Shown in pieces: positions 1 to 7,716 of a DNA stretch of 16,178 nucleotides (its first letter is position 1; every line of letters begins with the position of its first letter). The notes beneath the pieces were generated by a model, which saw only the letters and a program-made list of their open reading frames with translations, was not told where the DNA came from and searched no databases. Source of the DNA: Glaciimonas sp. (GTDB lineage Bacteria; Pseudomonadota; Gammaproteobacteria; Burkholderiales; Burkholderiaceae); the NCBI GenBank assembly GCA_014377145.1, contig JACMQE010000326.1:1-16178 (forward strand), in the 5' to 3' direction. The position numbers and the translations under genes are program-made.

Positions 1-2
1 TC

Positions 3-392
3 ATTGCCGACCTATGCACTGGCTGTGATCTATGCTTAGCGCCTTGCCCGGTTGACTGCATCATCATGATCGATGTTACCCAAGACAAAACTGGTTGGCA
101 GGCCTGGACAAAGCAACAAGCCGATGATGCGCGTCAACGGCACAATCGAAGAACAGTCCGTTTAAAGGAAGAAAAACAGGAAAAAGATGATCGTCTGGCT
201 GCTAAGACCACAGAAAAATTAAAAGTGCTGGCGACAGCAATCACCACTAGTCCGGCGCAACAAGCCGAACAGGATCGCAAAAAGGCAATCATCCAAGCTG
301 CCATCGAACGGGCACGGCTTAAAAAAGAGCAACAAGCTGAACAGCAAGTAGAACAAAATCAGCTTGCCACGCCACCCAAGAAAATACCATGA
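3..392 (+). CDS. rsxB: RnfB/RsxB electron transport complex subunit, C-terminal part (5' end outside window)
   Basis: The frame is open from the window edge, so the first methionine at 66 is internal and not the start. The first residues read [20 protein letters not shown], which holds the C-x2-C-x2-C-x3-C-P signature of a bacterial 4Fe-4S ferredoxin domain. A charged, Lys/Glu/Gln-rich tail of about 100 residues follows ([28 protein letters not shown]) and is likely helical. Such tails after the ferredoxin repeats are typical of beta-proteobacterial RnfB/RsxB. The protein is the membrane-associated ferredoxin subunit of the Rnf/Rsx electron transport complex, moving electrons between NADH and ferredoxin or reducing SoxR. 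The stop overlaps the nth start in ATGA, and rnf genes often sit beside nth. The family call is firm; an rsxB stand-alone gene versus a full rnf operon cannot be decided here. Confidence 0.85.
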   Translation: MADLCTGCDLCLAPCPVDCIIMIDVTQDKTGWQAWTKQQADDARQRHNRRTVRLKEEKQEKDDRLAAKTTEKLKVLATAITTSPAQQAEQDRKKAIIQAAIERARLKKEQQAEQQVEQNQLATPPKKIP

Positions 393-1024
393 ATGCAGAG
401 AAACGCCGCGAAATATTTACCCGTCTACGCAATGCCATGCCGCACCCAACGACCGAATTAGCCTACACCTCGCCCTTTGAATTACTAATCGCAGTATTAC
501 TTTCAGCTCAGGCTACCGATGTCAGTGTCAACAAAGCCACGCGCAAGTTATATTCAATAGCAAACACCCCCGAAAAGATCTTCGCACTTGGTGTAGATGG
601 CCTGGCACCCTACATCCAGACCATTGGCTTATTTCGTACAAAAGCCAAGAATACAATCGAAACCTGTCGACTTCTCATCGCACGCCACAGCGGAGAAGTT
701 CCGCGCATACGCGAAGAATTAGAAGCACTACCCGGCGTTGGTCGAAAGACCGCGAATGTCGTGCTAAACACTGCGTTCGGTGTTGCCACTATCGCGGTCG
801 ATACGCATATATTTCGCGTCTCTAACCGGACCGGCATTGCCTCCGGTAAAGACGTAACTATCGTCGAGCATAAACTAATGAAACTCGTACCAAAAGAATT
901 TCAACTGGATGCCCATCATTGGCTCATACTACATGGCCGCTATACGTGTATCGCACGGAAGCCGTTATGCTGGAATTGCAATATCGCAGATCTGTGCGAA
1001 TACAAAACCAAAACACCTCTTTAA
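389..1024 (+). CDS. nth: Endonuclease III (DNA glycosylase/AP lyase)
   Basis: This 211-residue protein is the size of E. coli Nth and aligns with it without numbering shifts. The helix-hairpin-helix [12 protein letters not shown] (114-125) contains the catalytic lysine K120, and [11 protein letters not shown] carries the catalytic aspartate D138. The C-terminal 4Fe-4S loop has cysteines at 187, 194, 197 and 203 in the C-x6-C-x2-C-x5-C spacing. Endonuclease III removes oxidised pyrimidines and cleaves the strand at the abasic site in base excision repair in the cytoplasm. The ATG overlaps the rsxB stop by four bases, which supports both this start and translational coupling. All key residues are intact, so the gene should be functional. 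Confidence 0.97.
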   Translation: MNAEKRREIFTRLRNAMPHPTTELAYTSPFELLIAVLLSAQATDVSVNKATRKLYSIANTPEKIFALGVDGLAPYIQTIGLFRTKAKNTIETCRLLIARHSGEVPRIREELEALPGVGRKTANVVLNTAFGVATIAVDTHIFRVSNRTGIASGKDVTIVEHKLMKLVPKEFQLDAHHWLILHGRYTCIARKPLCWNCNIADLCEYKTKTPL

Positions 1025-1045
1025 GAAAAAGGTATTTGATACGAC

Positions 1046-1738
1046 ATGCCGATTCCTCATACTGAACATCACTTCGGAGCCAGTGATACTGTCCGTGACG
1101 TCGTTATCGGCATGGCAGACGGCCTGACCGTGCCGTTTGCGCTGGTAGCAGGGATTAGCAGCGCGGCAGTCGCCATTAATATTATCGTTACTGCCGGCAT
1201 CGCAGAAATTGCTGCCGGATCAATCGCCATGGGACTCGGAGGTTATCTGGCCGCACGTACCCAGCGCCAGTATTATTTTGCCGAGCGCCAACGAGAAGAG
1301 CAAGAAATTTTGACGGTTCCACATCTTGAACGCAAGGAAGTAATCGATATCATGGCGCGATACGGCGTCACAAAGCAAGAATGTGAACCGATGCTGGCCG
1401 GACTTGAACGTACCCCCCGGGCCTGGCGTGATTTTATGATGCGCTTCGAACTCGGGCTGGAAGAACCACATCCGGCTGCCGCTAGAAAAAGCGCAATGAC
1501 CATTTCCCTCTCATATCTGGTCGGTGGTATGATCCCGTTGTCGCCCTACATATTTCTAAAAACCACCGAAAGTGCGCTTACGCTATCGACCGTAGTAACG
1601 CTGTTAGCACTATACATATTTGGCTACCTGAAAGGTACAATAACCGGCACTGGCGGACTAAAATCTGGATTACAGACGTTACTCGTTGGTGGCCTGGCCG
1701 CAGCCGCCGCTTTCAGCATTGCCAAACTCATTAGCTAA
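1046..1738 (+). CDS. VIT1/CCC1-family iron/manganese transporter
   Basis: The 230-residue protein has the VIT1/CCC1 layout. TM1 (about 18-36) bears VIGMADGLTVPFAL with an acidic D24. TM2 (about 43-66) contains AEIAAGSIAMGLGGYLAA. A hydrophilic segment (70-145) rich in Glu and Met (YYFAERQREEQEI, EPMLAGLE, MMRFELGLEE) matches the cytosolic metal-binding helices. Three more membrane segments follow at about 152-171, 178-197 and 206-229. Members move Fe2+ or Mn2+ out of the cytoplasm in exchange for protons, usually to relieve metal excess. It starts 21 bases after nth with an A/G-rich stretch (AAAAAGG) upstream and probably shares its transcript. Substrate preference cannot be read from the sequence. 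No lesion is seen. Confidence 0.9.
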   Translation: MPIPHTEHHFGASDTVRDVVIGMADGLTVPFALVAGISSAAVAINIIVTAGIAEIAAGSIAMGLGGYLAARTQRQYYFAERQREEQEILTVPHLERKEVIDIMARYGVTKQECEPMLAGLERTPRAWRDFMMRFELGLEEPHPAAARKSAMTISLSYLVGGMIPLSPYIFLKTTESALTLSTVVTLLALYIFGYLKGTITGTGGLKSGLQTLLVGGLAAAAAFSIAKLIS

Positions 1739-1747
1739 AATTTTCCT

Positions 1748-2173
1748 ATGTTTACGCTATCCCAACACGACGTCCGTCGCTTTTTTTGTGAAACTTATCG
1801 CAAGCAGCAGGCCAATGAAGTATTGACCCCTATCGAAACCATCGCCCGCGACTGGATCATCCAGCATCCGGAATATGCTCGCGATCTTACCAATGTTAAG
1901 ACTGCACTTGCCACTGATTATTCGATTGAAAACGGTCAGACCAATCCGTTCCTTCATCTCGCAATGCATTTGTCGATTGCAGAGCAAATATCAATTGATC
2001 AACCGCCGGGAATTCGTGCAGCATCGACAGTACTTATACAATGTCTACAATCCGAACATGACGCGTATCACCACATCATGGAATGTCTGGACGAGATGAT
2101 CTGGAACGCACAACGCAGCGGTTTGCCACCAAATGGGGCCGATTATATTGAATGTGTAAAAAAGAAGGTTTAA
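1748..2173 (+). CDS. DUF1841 family protein
   Basis: This 141-residue soluble protein resembles the DUF1841 family, which is widespread in beta- and gamma-proteobacteria and has no established function. Characteristic stretches are the N-terminal MFTLSQHDVRRFFCETYRK, the conserved NPFLHLAMHLSIAEQISID (about 65-84), and the C-terminal HDAYHHIMECLDEMIWNAQR, with several His and Glu residues that could bind a metal (inference). It has no signal peptide or membrane segment. It follows the VIT1 gene by 9 bases with no clear Shine-Dalgarno sequence, so translation may be coupled. Genes of this family commonly sit beside nth and small cytochrome c genes in Burkholderiales, as here. Confidence 0.85.
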   Translation: MFTLSQHDVRRFFCETYRKQQANEVLTPIETIARDWIIQHPEYARDLTNVKTALATDYSIENGQTNPFLHLAMHLSIAEQISIDQPPGIRAASTVLIQCLQSEHDAYHHIMECLDEMIWNAQRSGLPPNGADYIECVKKKV

Positions 2174-2437
2174 CTCTGCTTAGAGGGTCTTTTGTATATT
2201 AAATAGTGACAATTTCCAATAAAACCAATCAGGCGTAAAAAACCACCTGATCAAAACCAGATGGCTTCTTAATACCGCAATCCGCAATCAAGCAACCTGT
2301 GCAATATAAATGAGGATTTCGCAAAGTGTCCTAGCAACGCACTTACTAAGCCCTGCTGGCGAAGACAATACGATGTACGGCGACCAATGCACAACGTTGC
2401 AATGACGATTTACATAAGTTCTATAAATAATAAATGC
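2174..2437. other. Intergenic region between convergent genes
   Basis: This stretch separates the DUF1841 stop from the end of the minus-strand cytochrome c. It holds the minus-strand terminator described separately. A small CTCT-GCTT-AGAG hairpin just after DUF1841 is followed by GGTCTTTT; it is too weak to call as a terminator. I see no supported coding sequence in the remainder. Confidence 0.6.
2237..2264 (-). terminator. Rho-independent terminator of the cytochrome c gene
   Basis: Read on the minus strand, CCATCTG and CAGGTGG form a 7-bp stem with one G-U pair around an 8-base loop, immediately followed by six T residues. It lies about 170 bases beyond the minus-strand cytochrome c stop and points the right way to end that transcript. 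A competing hairpin, ATCAGG with CCTGAT (2228-2251), overlaps it. Confidence 0.6.
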
Positions 2438-2770
2438 TTATTTACGCAATACCAACGACGTTGGCAAGCTATACAAATAGGCAACAATGTCTTGGGCATC
2501 CTGATGCGTCAGCGCTTTGGCAATGCTTCCCATAATCGCATTAGTATGCCCATTAGGACCTGCTGCGCCACGCTGACAAGCAATCAGTGCATGTCTAATA
2601 TAATCCTCAGGCTGCCCAGCCAGCTTCGGATAGGCTGGATCGATGGGAGTTTGTAAATTAGCGCCATGACATGCAGCGCAAGAATACTTTTTGACTACGG
2701 CTTCACCAGCGACGATGTTACCTTCAGAAAAAGTACTAACTGAAGCACTCGCGCAAAGAAAAAACACCAT
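2438..2770 (-). CDS. Small class I cytochrome c (signal peptide start displaced by one base)
   Basis: The frame encodes a single-haem cytochrome c of the c553/c4-like group. The haem-binding CAACH is at residues 31-35 of the open frame. YPKLAGQPEDYI (48-58) follows, then NAIMGSIAKAL with the likely axial methionine M80, and the terminal helix DAQDIVAYLYSLP. Such proteins are exported and carry electrons in the periplasm to terminal oxidases. From ATG 2770 the leader reads MVFFLCASASVS, which is hydrophobic but lacks the basic N-region. Upstream, ATG AAA AAA lies in another frame. One additional A in the A6 run (2782-2787 on the plus strand, seen as T6) would give MKKILAGMVFFLCASAS, a standard signal peptide. 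The gene may therefore be poorly exported, broken, or misread by one base. The haem domain itself is intact. Confidence 0.8.
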   Translation of the reverse strand: MVFFLCASASVSTFSEGNIVAGEAVVKKYSCAACHGANLQTPIDPAYPKLAGQPEDYIRHALIACQRGAAGPNGHTNAIMGSIAKALTHQDAQDIVAYLYSLPTSLVLRK

Positions 2771-2817
2771 GCCAGCAAGAATTTTTTCATATTGTAGATT
2801 CTTTATTTTTGCTGAGA

Positions 2818-3010
2818 TTAGTAAGCCGCAAGATCAGCCATGTCCTGATCCTATAAAGAAGCTGCTACTCCACGCATCGTTAGATGCTGGCGCTCACCTT
2901 TTTTATAGGCAACCAATGCATTTTCGATATACCTTGCAGATTGCCTTCCCAGCACAGGCACCTTTGGTTTTCGGAGCGCTTGTCCTTATAAAAGTAAATA
3001 TAAGGACACC
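2818..3010 (-). pseudogene. Remnant of a second cytochrome c gene
   Basis: Upstream of the cytochrome c on the same strand, one frame reads KVPVLGRQSARYIENALVAY, then KKGERQHLTMRGVAASL, a stop TAG (2851-2853), then DQDMADLAAY and TAA (2818-2820). This matches the C-terminal half of a c553/c4-type cytochrome (family pattern PVLAGQ...YI..AL..YK.G.R....M..VA..LSDQDMADLAAYYA), with amber replacing a Ser-like codon before DQDMADLA. Further upstream the frame is lost. A weak CGYALSHG-like trace in another frame near 3015-3035 may be the ruined haem motif. A tandem pair of small cytochromes is common in this neighbourhood, so this copy has decayed while its partner is nearly intact. Confidence 0.7.
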
Positions 3011-3317
3011 GTGAGAGAGCGTATCCGCAACGCATTTAGATCAACCTGCGTTAGAAGAATGTGTCGCTATCCAAAACCAAAAATAGTTGATTTTAAATCA
3101 ATATTAATCCCTAGTCCACCATGCCCCGGATCGCGCTATTCAATCTCCTTGTAGCTTGCTTTCAACAACCGCCGTGTTAGTCGCAAGTGTTGGTTCTGAT
3201 TTTTGGTCAATGATATCTGGAGAATTCCCCAACGCACAGACATCAACATCGGTCAACGTAATATCCCCCTCCAATTTCTTTATCATGATTTGCCATACTC
3301 GGTGTAGACATAGAAGC
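3011..3317. other. Non-coding stretch between cytochrome and recombinase remnants
   Basis: No recognisable gene is present. Open frames on the minus strand here (for example the 48 codons beginning MIKKLEGDITL and ending at 3140) match nothing I know and have no convincing ribosome binding site. The stretch contains the small inverted repeat TTGATTT-T-AAATCAA at 3087-3101. Confidence 0.4.
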
Positions 3318-4261
3318 AGACTCAGGAAACAGAAAAGACCATGGCAAAGCTCCAAAGTGCCGTAATACCGCCCTAAACACCAGCCTGCGTATCCGCACCG
3401 GCACCTCGCGCGCGCAACGCCAGCGCAAGTGCGCAACCAAATGAAACACCAACGTTCAGCAGCCCGATGCTGACAATACCTGCCGCAGCCAACCAAAAAT
3501 AAGGAGGCCACCACAACACAGCCCAACCCAAGCTGCTATTAGCAGCGGTCACACTACCGGTGGACAGCGCCACATGGCGCACATCCAGCTGTAAACTAAA
3601 AAACTGCAAAATAACCAGTGTCATCCCCAGCAACAGAACCAAGCGAAATACTTCCAACAATCTGTGCGATATGGCGCTCCAGCCAAGCCGCCCAGCGCTC
3701 GGCTCTCGATGCACCTAAACGGCGCTGATGCGTTAATGCTTCACGAAGACGGCGTAGCGCAAACTAATTGTCGGCAAAGCCCGACGCCAGGCTGGACAGC
3801 CATAACAAAATCCTGGTCAGTTTCCAAATGCGCTCGACCGTCTGCGTGTCCAGTTCCAACAACCACTCGGCATCCTGAGAATGTGGAAACATCTCCGTAA
3901 ACAGGGCCGAAAGATCAGTTTCCGCAGGTGGATTCGGCAACACATATTTAATAATATAGTCAGAAGGCTCAATAAAAGAAGCAGGCTCATTCGGCAATCC
4001 GGTGGCGCAAAAAAGTTCTGGCCCTGCCACTTCTCGCAAGGTTTTTTGCAAAGTGATTTGCACAACCCGCCGGGCATCACGATGCATATACAGTCAGTCC
4101 AATATGAACACTACACGCTGCTATTTTACACGCCGCCATGTTCCCTCCTTTAATAAAGATACCATTGGCTTGTAACGTATCCATTCAGTAATATCGATGA
4201 TCCAATTAGCACGTTCTTGCCAGGATACAAAAGGATTAGCGCGCCACATCAAAGCTTCCAT
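3318..4261 (-). pseudogene. Site-specific recombinase (SpecificRecomb/Gcr-like) pseudogene, internally deleted
   Basis: Pieces of one large membrane-associated protein of the SpecificRecomb family are spread over three frames. The N-terminal part starts near 4261 (MEALMWRANPFVSWQERANW). It continues in one frame through TAG (4121-4123), QRVVFILD, TGA (4094-4096) and MHRDARRVVQITLQKTLRE, past DLSALFTEMFPHSQDAEWLLE, to TAG (3764-3766). It then joins directly to RRLREALTHQRRLGASRAERWAAWLERHIAQIVGSISLG, which belongs near the C-terminus. The frame then shifts to LLGMTLVILQFFSLQLDVRHVALSTGSVTAA and LLNVGVSFGCALALALRA, and shifts again to REVPVRIRRLVFRAVLRHFGALPWSFLFPE. Family members are usually about 650-700 residues, so roughly the middle 400 are missing. 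Despite the family name, a recombinase activity is not well established. It cannot produce a functional product. Confidence 0.8.
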
Positions 4262-4526
4262 TTCGGTCGTATATTGCACGTGGTGCTTGTTCTGATAACG
4301 CTCACCTTGACGAAATCGCCACCACATGACACACAAACGAAGAATAAATATTTTCATTCTTTCATTATTGTTAACCAAATAAATGTTGCAAATATAAAGT
4401 GAAAATGTGCGCATATGAGTTTTTCTAGATGGCTATTTTTACGAATTGTAATTTCTCATGGCAATTTATCTTATCGCTGATAATAGCTTTTTAGTAGATT
4501 ATTAGTATTTGTCCTCACCACTCTCA
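4262..4526. other. AT-rich intergenic region upstream of the recombinase remnant
   Basis: The open minus-strand frame extending to 4414 (MRTFSLYICNIYLV...) has no family resemblance before the recombinase start and looks like chance read-through. I see no gene, RNA or strong promoter here. Confidence 0.4.
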
Positions 4527-4680
4527 TCACACCTGTCCTTTATACGACATTTTGTTTTTCCAGATAAACCAATAGCTTGTACGATCAAAGACACGTTTTG
4601 AAAGTTCCAGTAAATGATGTCGCCAACTCGACCTAAAACTGGCTTTCAACGTAGCACTAGTACTGCAAAGACCATTACTG
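4527..4680 (-). pseudogene. Unidentified protein-like C-terminal remnant
   Basis: On the minus strand a frame reads SATLKASFRSSWRHHLLELS, then KRVFDRTSYWFIWKNKMSYKGQV, then TGA (4527-4529). The composition (Arg, Trp, Tyr, Leu in amphipathic order) looks protein-like rather than random, but I do not recognise the family and there is no start. It partly overlaps the end of the IS5 transposase remnant in another frame. It could be the tail of a gene into which the IS inserted, or chance. Confidence 0.3.
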
Positions 4681-5225
4681 ATCGAATGGAATTTTTTGTC
4701 TGGCAAACACGTGAAATCGTGAAGGCAAAAAATCGCTCCACCAAATTACGATTTTGGTACTGACACTGATCTAATTCTCTCCGTTCATTCCACCTTCCGG
4801 TTCACGTTTGGCGGAATAATCACCTTAATACTTTACCGGCAATACATTCTAGGAGCACATTCGTGTGACAAGCTTTATTCGCCAATACTGCTTGCAGCTC
4901 AATGTCTTTTAATAACGTTTCTGTCGGGGTTGAATTGTGCCCTTGCCAGCCAGTCAGCACAAACGTTGCTAACTACTCTATTCCTTTAACGCAGGCATGG
5001 ATTGCAGTGCCGAATCCAATGCGAAAACAGCCAAGCGCTTCCTTTTTTTAGCAGCACCGGCGGCGTGCTGTCTATTAAGACTTCCTCAATATCCACATCT
5101 TCACGCAACACCACAAAAATAGCTTGCCACACATTTTTGTTCGACCACCTTAAAAATCGTACATAAATCCTGTTCCATTTATTAAATTTATCTGCTAAAT
5201 CACGCCATGGGCTATCCATATAACA
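4646..5225 (-). mobile_element. IS5-family (IS427-like) transposase remnant
   Basis: The N-terminal piece (start side near 5219) reads MDSPWRDLADKFNKWNRIYV, then RFLRWSNKNVWQAIFVVL and VDIEEVLIDST. This is the GAPWRDLPxRFGxWxxVYxRFxRW...MIDST signature of IS5/IS427 transposases, with the first catalytic Asp in IDST. The following HQH/GGxSTKIH segment is gone. A second piece near 4970-4835 (VLTGWQGHNSTPTETLLKDI, AVLANKACHTN) matches the TGGQ...LL...VLADKGYD region, with the second catalytic Asp apparently changed to Asn. A third, in broken frames (ERREL, YQNRNLVERFF), matches REYD...LYKERNLVERFF near the C-terminus. I could not define terminal inverted repeats or a target duplication. The element is dead. 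Confidence 0.75.
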
Positions 5226-5239
5226 CGTACTTATTATCG

Positions 5240-5727
5240 ATACCGCTACACCCTCTATCTCACGGTTCCACCAAACGCTAATGAGACTAATCGCCTATAT
5301 TAAACGTCTATTAACATTCGTTGCAACATGCAGAGGTAAGAGGCTCGCTCAAATATTTAGGCCCGCTCAACCAGCTAATGTGAATTAGTTCCTAGCCGCA
5401 ATAGCATGTTGTCTTCGTCAACACGCCTTGCTGAGAGAATTTTGCGTGAGTCCTATTAGATAAAAATTATTCCTAGAATAATATTGCTTAAAAGATATTT
5501 TTATTAGTTTCAGTGTGTCCCTTGGGACGAACAGATTGAAAAATATCAAGCTACCGCTATTTATGCTAGTTCTTCTGCACTGTATTTGTAAGTAGACACA
5601 ACCTAATCTGTAGTTCTGCCGATTTTTTCATTAGAATGCGCAAAGGTAGATATTTTCTACTTTTAAATGTTACTTGATTTTATTATTAATAATAAAATCA
5701 ATAATCTATATCGTACTCTAACATTGC
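5240..5727. other. AT-rich leader region upstream of parE
   Basis: This 490-base stretch has no recognisable gene. It contains a short inverted repeat GTCCC-TT-GGGAC (5517-5528) and the perfect 28-bp palindrome listed separately. The promoter for parE and the downstream frame should lie here, but no convincing paired -35/-10 boxes stand out; TAAAAT (5693-5698) inside the palindrome is a possible -10. Confidence 0.5.
5674..5701. repeat. Perfect 28-bp AT-rich palindrome upstream of parE
   Basis: The half-site TTGATTTTATTATT is followed directly by its exact reverse complement, with no spacer, ending 26 bases before the parE ATG. The symmetry breaks just outside (C5673 against T5702). It could be a dimeric repressor or nucleoid-protein site, or form a hairpin in the 5' leader of the parE message. 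No T run follows, so it does not look like a terminator. Confidence 0.75.
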
Positions 5728-7716
5728 ATGGCAACTAAAAAAAATCCGCTTCCCGAATATAGTGAATCATCCATTCGCGTCCTTAAAGGCCTGGAGCCAG
5801 TCAAGCAACGACCTGGGATGTACACGCGTACTGAAAACCCACTGCATATCATTCAAGAAGTAATCGATAACGCATCGGATGAGGCGCTTGGCGGCTATTG
5901 TAAAAATATTCTGGTGACCTTAAATGGTGATGGTAGTATTAGCGTCGAAGACGACGGGCGCGGCATTCCGGTCGGCCTCCATCCAGAAGAAAAAATCCCA
6001 ACTGTCGAAATCGTCTTCACACGCCTGCATGCGGGCGGCAAATTCGACAAAGGTAGTGGGGGGGCCTATGCCTTCTCAGGTGGCCTTCACGGTGTGGGCG
6101 TATCCGTCACCAATGCCCTTGCTAGAAGACTGGAAATCACGGTATGGCGCGAAGGTGGCGTGCATCAACTAGCGTTTTCCGGTGGCGATGTCATCGAACA
6201 ACTTAAAACCCGGTCGCAAACCCGCGATGATAAGAAGTCCGGAACGCGAGTCACTACATGGCCAGATCCAAAATATTTCGATTCACCGTCCATTTCACAG
6301 CCAGAATTACAACGTTTGCTGCGCTCTAAAGCAGTCCTGCTGCCAGGTGTCAAAGTTACCCTCCTCAACGCAAAAACTAACGATAGTCAAACCTGGCAGT
6401 ACAATCAGGGCTTGCGCGGTTATCTGATGGAATCGTTGGCACAATCGTCCATTTCTGAACCACTGATCCCTTTGTTCGAAGGTGAGCAATACGCCACAGG
6501 CGAAACCGATGGCTTTGCCGAGGGCGAGGGCGCCGCGTGGGTCGTAGCGTGGACGGAAGACGGCATTATCGTACGCGAATCGTATGTCAATCTGATCCCG
6601 ACCTCCGCTGGTGGCACCCACGAATCAGGTTTGCGTGAAGGATTATTCGGCGCAGTCAAAAATTTTGTTGACATGCATTCGCTGCTACCGAAAGGCGTCA
6701 AGCTGCTGCCAGAAGACGTGTTTGCACGCGTCTCGTTTGTATTGTCTGCCAAGGTACTGGACCCTCAATTTCAAGGACAGATCAAAGAACGTCTTAACTC
6801 AAGGGATGCGGTACGACTTATCTCGACATATACCAAACCGGCGCTTGAAGTATGGTTGAACCATCACGTCGAATACGGCAAAAAACTAGCCGAGCTGGTC
6901 ATCAAGCAAGCTCAGAATCGGCTACGTTCAAAACAGAAAATTGAAAAGAAAAAGACCTCAGGTATTGCTGTATTGCCCGGCAAACTTACCGACTGCGAAT
7001 CCAGCGATATCAATCGTAATGAACTATTTCTGGTCGAGGGTGATTCTGCTGGTGGTTCCGCTAAGATGGGACGCGACAAAGAATTTCAAGCTATCTTGCC
7101 TTTGCGTGGCAAGGTTTTGAATTCATGGGAAACCGAACGCGACCGCCTGTTTGCCAACAATGAAATCCACGATATGGCTGTCGCCATCGGGATTGATCCA
7201 CACAGTAAAAATGACAATATCGATTTTAGTACATTGCGCTATGGAAAAATCTGCATATTATCCGATGCAGACGTCGATGGTTCACATATTCAAGTATTAC
7301 TACTGACGTTATTCTTCCGTCACTTCCCACAATTGATCGACCGCGGCCATATCTGCGTGGCACGACCACCATTGTTCCGTGTCGATGCTCCTGCACGGGG
7401 CAAAAAGCCAGCGCATAAAATTTATGCATTAGACAATGGTGAACTAACCGCGATTGAAGACAAACTGCGTAAAGACGGCATCAAAGATGGCAGCTGGACT
7501 ATTTCACGCTTTAAAGGTTTGGGTGAAATGAACGCTGGACAATTATGGGAAACCACAATGAACCCCGACACCCGTCGTTTATTACCAATAACGCTGGGTG
7601 CCTTCGATCTAGAAACCTCAGAAAATCGCTTCAACATGTTGATGGGCAAAGGCGAAGCATCTGCTCGTCGTGCATGGATTGAAAAACATGGTAACGAAGC
7701 CGAGGTTGATATCTGA
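5728..7716 (+). CDS. parE: DNA topoisomerase IV subunit B
   Basis: The 662-residue protein is the ATPase subunit of topoisomerase IV, which decatenates daughter chromosomes. The GHKL ATPase domain shows [13 protein letters not shown] (44-56, with E44 and N48), DDGRGIPVG (75-83) and [14 protein letters not shown] (118-131). The TOPRIM domain shows [11 protein letters not shown] (E437) and [10 protein letters not shown] (D513, D515, D517), the Mg-binding acidic residues. The C-terminus has RFKGLGEMN, typical of ParE/GyrB. At 662 residues it lacks the insertion found in proteobacterial GyrB. ATG 5728 begins [21 protein letters not shown], the usual beta-proteobacterial ParE start, although no clear Shine-Dalgarno precedes it. 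The stop shares one base with the next start (TGATG), indicating coupled translation. Confidence 0.97.
   Translation: MATKKNPLPEYSESSIRVLKGLEPVKQRPGMYTRTENPLHIIQEVIDNASDEALGGYCKNILVTLNGDGSISVEDDGRGIPVGLHPEEKIPTVEIVFTRLHAGGKFDKGSGGAYAFSGGLHGVGVSVTNALARRLEITVWREGGVHQLAFSGGDVIEQLKTRSQTRDDKKSGTRVTTWPDPKYFDSPSISQPELQRLLRSKAVLLPGVKVTLLNAKTNDSQTWQYNQGLRGYLMESLAQSSISEPLIPLFEGEQYATGETDGFAEGEGAAWVVAWTEDGIIVRESYVNLIPTSAGGTHESGLREGLFGAVKNFVDMHSLLPKGVKLLPEDVFARVSFVLSAKVLDPQFQGQIKERLNSRDAVRLISTYTKPALEVWLNHHVEYGKKLAELVIKQAQNRLRSKQKIEKKKTSGIAVLPGKLTDCESSDINRNELFLVEGDSAGGSAKMGRDKEFQAILPLRGKVLNSWETERDRLFANNEIHDMAVAIGIDPHSKNDNIDFSTLRYGKICILSDADVDGSHIQVLLLTLFFRHFPQLIDRGHICVARPPLFRVDAPARGKKPAHKIYALDNGELTAIEDKLRKDGIKDGSWTISRFKGLGEMNAGQLWETTMNPDTRRLLPITLGAFDLETSENRFNMLMGKGEASARRAWIEKHGNEAEVDI

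Noticed and set aside
2174..2200. CTCT-GCTT-AGAG hairpin as the DUF1841 terminator
   Set aside because: A four-base stem with an interrupted T stretch is too weak.
2387..2656. An 89-codon plus-strand frame
   Set aside because: It is antisense to the cytochrome c haem domain, has no known similarity and no ribosome binding site.
3140..3526. A 128-codon minus-strand open frame with Cys-rich start
   Set aside because: It overlaps the recombinase remnant in the wrong frame; the readable family similarity is in the two other minus frames.
5517..5528. GTCCC-TT-GGGAC inverted repeat as an operator or IS end
   Set aside because: Only five bases per arm, no partner copy and no promoter element next to it.
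2800..5700. A genomic island or new defence system in the gene-poor region
   Set aside because: The readable pieces are decayed cytochrome, recombinase and IS genes in order; no integrase, att repeats, CRISPR repeats or toxin-antitoxin pair was seen.
6307..6752. Two minus-strand frames inside parE
   Set aside because: They are shadow frames of a strongly conserved gene with no independent support.
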